A stretch of DNA of 64,000 nt, from the NCBI GenBank assembly GCA_012861695.1, contig JAAOOA010000026.1:22314001-22378000 (forward strand), read 5' to 3'. This document shows positions 59,901 to 64,000 of the stretch, in pieces. The position numbers and the translations under genes are program-made. Position 1 is the stretch's first letter; every line of letters starts with the position of its first letter. The stretch comes from Trematomus loennbergii. Lineage: Eukaryota > Chordata > Actinopteri > Perciformes > Nototheniidae. A model generated the notes under the pieces. That model made no database searches. It saw only the letters and a program-made list of their open reading frames with translations, and was not told the origin of the DNA.

Positions 59901-62900
59901 GAGCTGTTAAGCCTCACACATTCTCACGATTGTTTCTTCCGTCCTCCAGGTAACATCACCTGCGCTCCAAACGAGTTCACGTGCGCCAGCAGTCGCTGCA
60001 TCTCCGTAACTTTGTGTGTAACGGCGAGGACGACTGTGGCGACGGCTCGGACGAGGTGGAGTGCGCGCCGTCCTCCTGCGGCCCCAGCGAGTTCCAGTGT
60101 GGAAACTCCTCGTGCATCCCGGCCAGCTGGGTGTGTGACGACGACGTGGACTGCCAGGTAAGAGGAGCAAAAATAAAATGCCACACATTTAAGAAAGTTT
60201 AGGGGGAAAGAACACGAGGTGCATGGATAGAGGAAAGCAGTTTGAGTCTCTTGTGTCCTCAGTTTACCAACAAACTCATTTAAGTGTGACGCATTGCCGC
60301 GGTATTTTTATGTGCATTTGGTAAAGCCTCTTGACTATTGTCCTCCCCTCGGAAAACCACTTAAATGTGATCAATTATTCTGTTCTGCATCTTTTTTTAG
60401 CTGAGATTTTTCTGACACCTTTTTTTATCACAAAATACTTAATACAGACACACACAAACACAAACACACTCCACACACAAACACACTCCCTTTTTTCTCT
60501 GGAGATGTTGCCTCACTATAATGAACTGTCCGTTGTGAGATCCCTGGGGACACGTTACGCACACATACACACCGGTTCTACAAGTTTAACACACACACAC
60601 ACACACAGTGACTTTGACACTCCCAACACAGCAGAGACAGTTTTACCGAGTCTGCAGTTTGCCCATTTGCTGCTAATTGGCTGTGCGGTTATCACTGTGG
60701 CGGCCTGAGCAGGAAAAAGGAAACGGTGTTGCATATACTCACACCCACAAATATTTAAAATACTTTCTTCAATTAGAAGGTCATTGTTATTCACTCTGCT
60801 GCTCTCACACCCAGCCCTTCCTGTGTCACTGTTAATAGTAAGAGTTTCAGACGCACAAAAGCACACAATCTCGGTCTCGCACCATTCATCTGCTCCCACG
60901 GGAGTCAGTGACTTTCTGAGCTGATGTAAGTGAGAGTAAGTCTTCCCCCTGCTCCTCTCGCTCACATCCTGTCTGATTGCCCGGGTTTGATTCCAATTAG
61001 TGCGAATCGTCTGTGAGATCAGAGTCCTTAAAGCTATCACTGCGGCCCTGCTCATCAGATCACCGGTCAATCAATGTTTCACACAATTGTCAACTAGTCA
61101 GCACTTCATTGTCATAGGTTAATTGTTTGTCTGGAGAATGAAAGACTGGTCTCATCCCTGCAAGGAAGCAGTCGTGTTGTTACTGCAGCTCAATGAATCC
61201 TGCTGGTTTGGGCCAATCAGATCAAGGCTATTTCTTAACAGCCTCTCAAAGACTCTGCTATTAAATCGATCATTAGTGTTAGGTGAAGAGAAAAAACAAG
61301 ATATGTCTTCTGCAATTAATTTCCTCGATTACTTTCTGGGCAATATTGATAAATGCATCAGTCGTGAATTTAGTGGACTATTGTGTCTTTGCTTGGATTT
61401 CCCGATAATGACGTTGGTCTTTACTTGGTGGCTGATATCTGCAAATAACTTAAGTCGGGAGCCAGCCTGCTACATTTAAACAAAAAGGGAAATGTGTGTT
61501 AAAAAGCTGAAGGAGGAATCCTCTCCTTATTCTTACTGGGAGTCTATTTCCCCCAGATAACATAAGAGGAAAGCTGAGTTAAATAACTTAGTCATAACAT
61601 TCAAGATTATGTAAATGTTCAGGTTGACAGATTAATGAATTGTTTGATGTTTTTTAAAATATGATTATTTTCCTTTTACCAAGGCTCAGTGCAGTGACTC
61701 CAAAGCTAACTGTCTGGCAAAGTAAAACATCATACGCGCAGAATTCAGATTGTTTTGGATAATCAAAGTGAAGGCATACAAAAATATCCAAGTGAAATGA
61801 ATTCAGCCTTGATCTTGACCTGTATGTTTGTATTCTGTCCCAAACATGTCTGTTCAGTCAGAGGGCCTTACCAGATAAAACATCACATGCTACAAAATTG
61901 CTCTTAGTTTTTCCAAATGCTTTTAAAAATTAATAAGTGAAATGGCAGGCTCCCTGCTGGGAAACTGCCAGCTAGCAAGTGTTGATGACAGCGAGTGAAA
62001 AGCAAGTGGAAACACTTTTACCAAATGAATGTGGGCTAAAACACAGGGCAAAAGCAGTAAACTCAAACCAAGAAAATGTCTGTCCTTTTGCAGGATCAAT
62101 CCGATGAGTCTCCCTCTCGCTGCGGCCGCCACCCGACGCCGCCCGCCAAGTGTTCGTCCAGCGAGATGCAGTGCCGCTCAGGGGAGTGCATCCACAAGAA
62201 GTGGAGGTGTGATGGAGACCCCGACTGCAAAGACGGCAGCGACGAAGCCAACTGTCGTATGTACACACCAGCTGTCATCAACACATGCATAAACATGTTA
62301 ACATCATAAAACATTTGTTACCACAGCACGTGGGTAACACTTAAACTGTCAGTTTTATCCGTCAGATTTAGTTAGTCACTGAAATCAAAGATATGCATCT
62401 TTATCAATTACTAGGAAGTTGACCCTATTTTACAGGTATAATGTATTTTGAACCTGATGAAACGTCCGATTTTGAGATGGACTTGAGGGTTTAAGTTGTA
62501 AAACCTAGTACCCTGTGTGTTTTATCTCTGACTCAAAGTCAAAACCCATACGAATTATATTTAAAATGATTGAAGAAAAGCACAAATCCCCCATTTTAGA
62601 AGCTGCCAGAGAATGTTGCCTTTTTAAAATCATATTTATCTTAAATTGCTATACCGTATTACAAATGGTAGTTTAGAATCAGAATACCTTTGAGTCCCAC
62701 AGAGGGGAAATGTACATTGTTACAGCAGAAAAAGAGCCAAAGACGGCTTAATGTTACGTAGAAGCATGCATACAAAAGTATTAGTTAATTTACAAAATAC
62801 ACATCCTGTAACAACATTGATTTTATTGCTTGAGTTTATCTCAATCAACACATTGAGGAATGTTTCAGCACTACTTTCATGCATAACTCAAGTGTGTACG

Positions 62901-63039
62901 TGTGTGTGTCCTTGGCAGCTGTACGGACGTGTGGATCGGATCAGTTCAAATGTGACGATGGAAAGTGTATCCTGGGCAGCAGGCAGTGCAACGGCCTCCG
63001 AGACTGCGCTGACGGTTCAGACGAAGTCACTGCAAAACA
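41837..63039 (+). CDS. vldlr: very low density lipoprotein receptor, 5' part (signal peptide and LDLa repeats 1-7), continues past the window
   Basis: Type I membrane receptor for apoE-containing lipoproteins and reelin (family knowledge). Seven exons are visible: a signal peptide with hydrophobic core VLLLLTCLQ, then LDL-receptor class A repeats, each with six Cys and the calcium-binding C-D-G-x-x-D-C-x-D-G-S-D-E signature. VLDLR is favoured over LRP8 and LDLR because repeats 4-6 closely follow VLDLR (NITCxPxEFTC, NFVCNGxDDC, SCIPx[27 protein letters not shown]). Exon borders are mostly phase 1, as usual in this family. Repeat 8, the EGF/YWTD propeller, the membrane segment and the NPxY tail lie outside the window. 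Exons 5 and 7 carry apparent one-base deletions, and repeat 5 is split by an intron not expected from the mammalian gene. Intron 1 is 7.4 kb. Confidence 0.96.
41904..49274 (+). other. vldlr intron 1 (7.4 kb)
   Basis: Bounded by gtaagt and cctgcag. It contains a local direct duplication (41948-42050 and 42222-42335, listed separately). The rest is AT-rich sequence with no coding exon or transposon boundary I could identify. A first intron this long often holds regulatory elements, but none can be named from sequence alone. Confidence 0.8.
41948..42335. repeat. direct duplication in vldlr intron 1
   Basis: About 100 bp at 41948-42050 (ggttagctaacattaccgag, acacctgtcttg, gtgctacaccttgggctagt) recurs at 42222-42335 in the same order, with a small insertion and substitutions. 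The copies are about 270 bp apart. Confidence 0.85.
49275..49394 (+). CDS. vldlr: vldlr exon 2, LDLa repeat 1
   Basis: Acceptor cctgcag. Encodes [20 protein letters not shown] then [19 protein letters not shown], a complete LDLa module with all six Cys and the acidic calcium-site residues. 120 nt, phase 1 to phase 1; donor gtaaga at 49395. Confidence 0.96.
49600..49775 (+). repeat. probable LINE 3'-end fragment in vldlr intron 2
   Basis: Ends tttacaataaaagccttgaa followed by acttgaaa, preceded by gttggaggagcctgtcatct and ttttcattgtcatgac. This resembles 3' UTRs of common fish LINEs (recall, unverified). Confidence 0.45.
50656..50679. repeat. (ATT)n microsatellite
   Basis: About eight att units in vldlr intron 2. 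Confidence 0.85.
51967..52089 (+). CDS. vldlr: vldlr exon 3, LDLa repeat 2
   Basis: Acceptor ctccag. Encodes [20 protein letters not shown] then [20 protein letters not shown], with the extended last loop (ESxExC) typical of VLDLR repeat 2. 123 nt, phase 1 to phase 1; donor gtgag at 52090. Confidence 0.96.
52090..56957 (+). other. vldlr intron 3
   Basis: GT-AG intron of about 4.9 kb. It contains a short (TG)n run near 55291-55309. I see no exon-like conserved ORF and no transposon ends. Confidence 0.8.
56958..57080 (+). CDS. vldlr: vldlr exon 4, LDLa repeat 3
   Basis: Acceptor cttgcag. Encodes [20 protein letters not shown] then [20 protein letters not shown]. The longer first loop (CGAGSTQC) and GEDEVNC are hallmarks of VLDLR repeat 3. 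123 nt, phase 1 to phase 1; donor gtgag at 57081. Confidence 0.96.
57081..59949 (+). other. vldlr intron 4
   Basis: GT-AG intron carrying a hAT-type MITE (57284-57887) and a short segment (about 59035-59100: catccatttattttctgccg) that looks like the 3' end of a common fish LINE/SINE family. Nothing else stands out. Confidence 0.8.
57284..57887. mobile_element. hAT-type MITE in vldlr intron 4 with perfect 8-bp target duplication
   Basis: 604 bp. Begins tagggtttgcaaag and ends ggaattttgcaacccta, an inverted pair with internal aaattccatgg/ccaatggaaagttt similarity. The 8-mer gctgtaag flanks both sides (57276-57283 and 57888-57895). The minus-strand ORF within it has no transposase features. Confidence 0.9.
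59950..60157 (+). CDS. vldlr: vldlr exon 5, LDLa repeat 4 and most of repeat 5, apparent 1-nt deletion
   Basis: Begins [18 protein letters not shown]. The frame then slips at about 60003-60006 (tctccgtaac, where one more C would give the conserved S-R-N-F) and resumes as [19 protein letters not shown], then [18 protein letters not shown] and VCDDDVDCQ. The raw 208 nt would be 209 with one base restored, which fits phase 1 in and phase 0 out. The donor gtaag at 60158 falls inside repeat 5, just before the DQSDES calcium-site half. Confidence 0.92.
60158..62093 (+). other. vldlr intron 5, located inside LDLa repeat 5
   Basis: 1,936-nt phase 0 intron (CAG/gtaag...ttttgcag/GAT) between VCDDDVDCQ and DQSDES. 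In mammalian VLDLR and LDLR the equivalent three repeats are encoded by one exon (family knowledge), and the two fish exons sum to 372 nt, close to the 381-nt LDLR exon. No transposon terminal repeats were recognised at its ends. Confidence 0.85.
62094..62256 (+). CDS. vldlr: vldlr exon 6, end of LDLa repeat 5 and all of repeat 6
   Basis: The acceptor ttttgcag leads into [11 protein letters not shown], completing repeat 5, then [18 protein letters not shown] and [17 protein letters not shown] (repeat 6). 163 nt, phase 0 in, phase 1 out; donor gtatgt at 62257. Confidence 0.95.
62257..62918 (+). other. vldlr intron 6
   Basis: Short GT-AG intron (662 nt) with a gtatgt donor and a pyrimidine/TG-rich tract before the ttggcag acceptor. 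No other feature seen. Confidence 0.8.
62919..63039 (+). CDS. vldlr: vldlr exon 7, LDLa repeat 7, apparent two-base deficit
   Basis: Acceptor ttggcag. Encodes [20 protein letters not shown] then [16 protein letters not shown]. The last Cys of the module (DEVNC) is lost to a frame slip at 63028-63032, and the raw frame then hits TAA in the donor. The exon is 121 nt, while sister repeat exons are 120 or 123 nt. Two missing A residues (in gtcactgc and in the following A run) would restore DEVNCKN and a phase 1 end. Donor gtaagt at 63040. Confidence 0.92.
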
Positions 63040-64000
63040 GTAAGTGCTCCGTTTGTGCAGCTTTACAAATAACCGTTATAAATGGCAGGGGAAGTAGAAC
63101 TGTGCTTTCGGCTCAAGTCATGTTGGTAGAGACCGTTTGAGGAAAGGGTCAGTTTAACTTCACAATGTAGAAGAATTTCCTTTTTCTTGTATTTAGACCC
63201 ATTTTGATTTTTCAAAATTCCTCCTTTGACTTTCATGTGGGTCAGAAGAAGAGAGTGGGTACTAGTGTAGCTGCTGTCAGCATGTATTTTCCAAGTGGTT
63301 TTCATCCACTTCACGTTGTGCTCAGCGGGTTTGCTCACTGTGTGTGAGATGTGTTTTGAAAGCTTTTTTTCCTAACAATGCTGTGTTGTAGTGTGCGCTG
63401 ATGTAGAAGAGAAATGAATCCTTCTGGTTTACATGAGTTGTTGTTCTGTCTCCAGTAGCATACATCTTGGCCTTGTAAACACATTGACAAGTTATGGAAG
63501 ATTGTCACTAGATGCTGAAGGTGTTTGTCACCTTTTGAAAATGCAGCTATTTGAAGTTACTATAGCTGAGGGGAGAAAGGGCTTTAGGTGTATAAAAGCT
63601 TTTCCATAACCCAACATGCTGGGGATGCTAAACAAACCTGTTGAGGTTTTACTTTGTTACAGAATCCTGTTGTCTCACGCATTGACCCGGTCTATTGTCT
63701 GCAGTCTGGCTTTCTCAAGTTCAAATGGAGTTTAAAAGTTTGTGGAGCTTTAAGGAGAATGTAAACGCTTAAAGAATTGTTGGACATTTTGGGAAATGTG
63801 GCTATTTGCAAGAAAGGAAATTGTGTTGCGTATAGAAAGAAAGTTGATGCCGCACGTCTTGGTATCAAGTACTTCGATTGATCCACTAGGTGATTAGATT
63901 AGCTTAGCTTAGCATAAAGACTTGATGCAGGGTGAAACTGCTAGCCTTGATCTGTTTAAAACCAAAAGGTAGAGTCCTGATATGAAATGATGCATTTGCA
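63040..64000 (+). other. start of vldlr intron 7
   Basis: Follows the gtaagt donor of exon 7. No sequence resembling LDLa repeat 8 or the EGF module occurs before the window ends, so the next exon lies outside. Confidence 0.7.

Noticed and set aside
59907..60188. Three minus-strand ORFs antisense to vldlr exon 5
   Set aside because: Shadows of a GC-rich, strongly conserved exon on the opposite strand.
41837..63039. Alternative identity as lrp8 (apoer2) or ldlr
   Set aside because: Repeats 4-6 follow VLDLR specifically (NITCxPx[26 protein letters not shown]). LRP8 and LDLR differ at these positions.

Overview
The window looks like nuclear DNA from a ray-finned (teleost) fish. Coding exons are small, have GT...AG boundaries and sit in long AT-rich introns. 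There are long CA/TG microsatellites and many small non-autonomous DNA transposons. No bacterial gene organisation is visible. Two vertebrate genes can be read confidently, both on the + strand. A percomorph-type fish is an inference from the repeat families.

Layout: 1-22,800 holds no gene I can support. It contains microsatellites, dispersed repeats and nested DNA transposons, three of them delimited by perfect target-site duplications. 22,961-31,828 is a complete sh3bp2 gene in 13 coding exons: PH domain, acidic stretch, proline-rich exon, a tankyrase-type RxxPDG motif and a C-terminal SH2 domain. Its last intron contains an antisense LINE fragment and a TTAA-flanked element. 31,829-41,370 is the 3' UTR and intergenic DNA, with a transposon carrying two nested insertions and a further hAT-type element. 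A CpG-rich block at about 41,380-41,900 is the probable promoter and first exon of vldlr, the VLDL/reelin receptor. Its signal peptide and first seven LDL-receptor class A repeats are spread over seven exons to 63,039, and the gene continues beyond the window.

The two products are not known to share a pathway. SH3BP2 is a cytoplasmic adaptor in Syk/Abl/Src-type phosphotyrosine signalling. VLDLR is a membrane receptor for apoE-rich lipoproteins and reelin. Their adjacency is a synteny observation only.

Caveat: conserved exons of both genes show about eight apparent single-base indels while splice sites and exon phases stay intact. With those bases allowed for, the sh3bp2 frame from the exon 2 ATG comes to 582 codons plus stop. 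I read this as residual consensus error more probably than as two decaying genes. I found no previously undescribed system. The most useful leads are a probable extra intron inside the vldlr exon that encodes repeats 4-6 in mammals, a 21-bp coding tandem repeat that multiplies proline-rich motifs in sh3bp2, an alternative sh3bp2 start overlapped by a uORF, and a nested transposon locus with an uninterrupted copy nearby.
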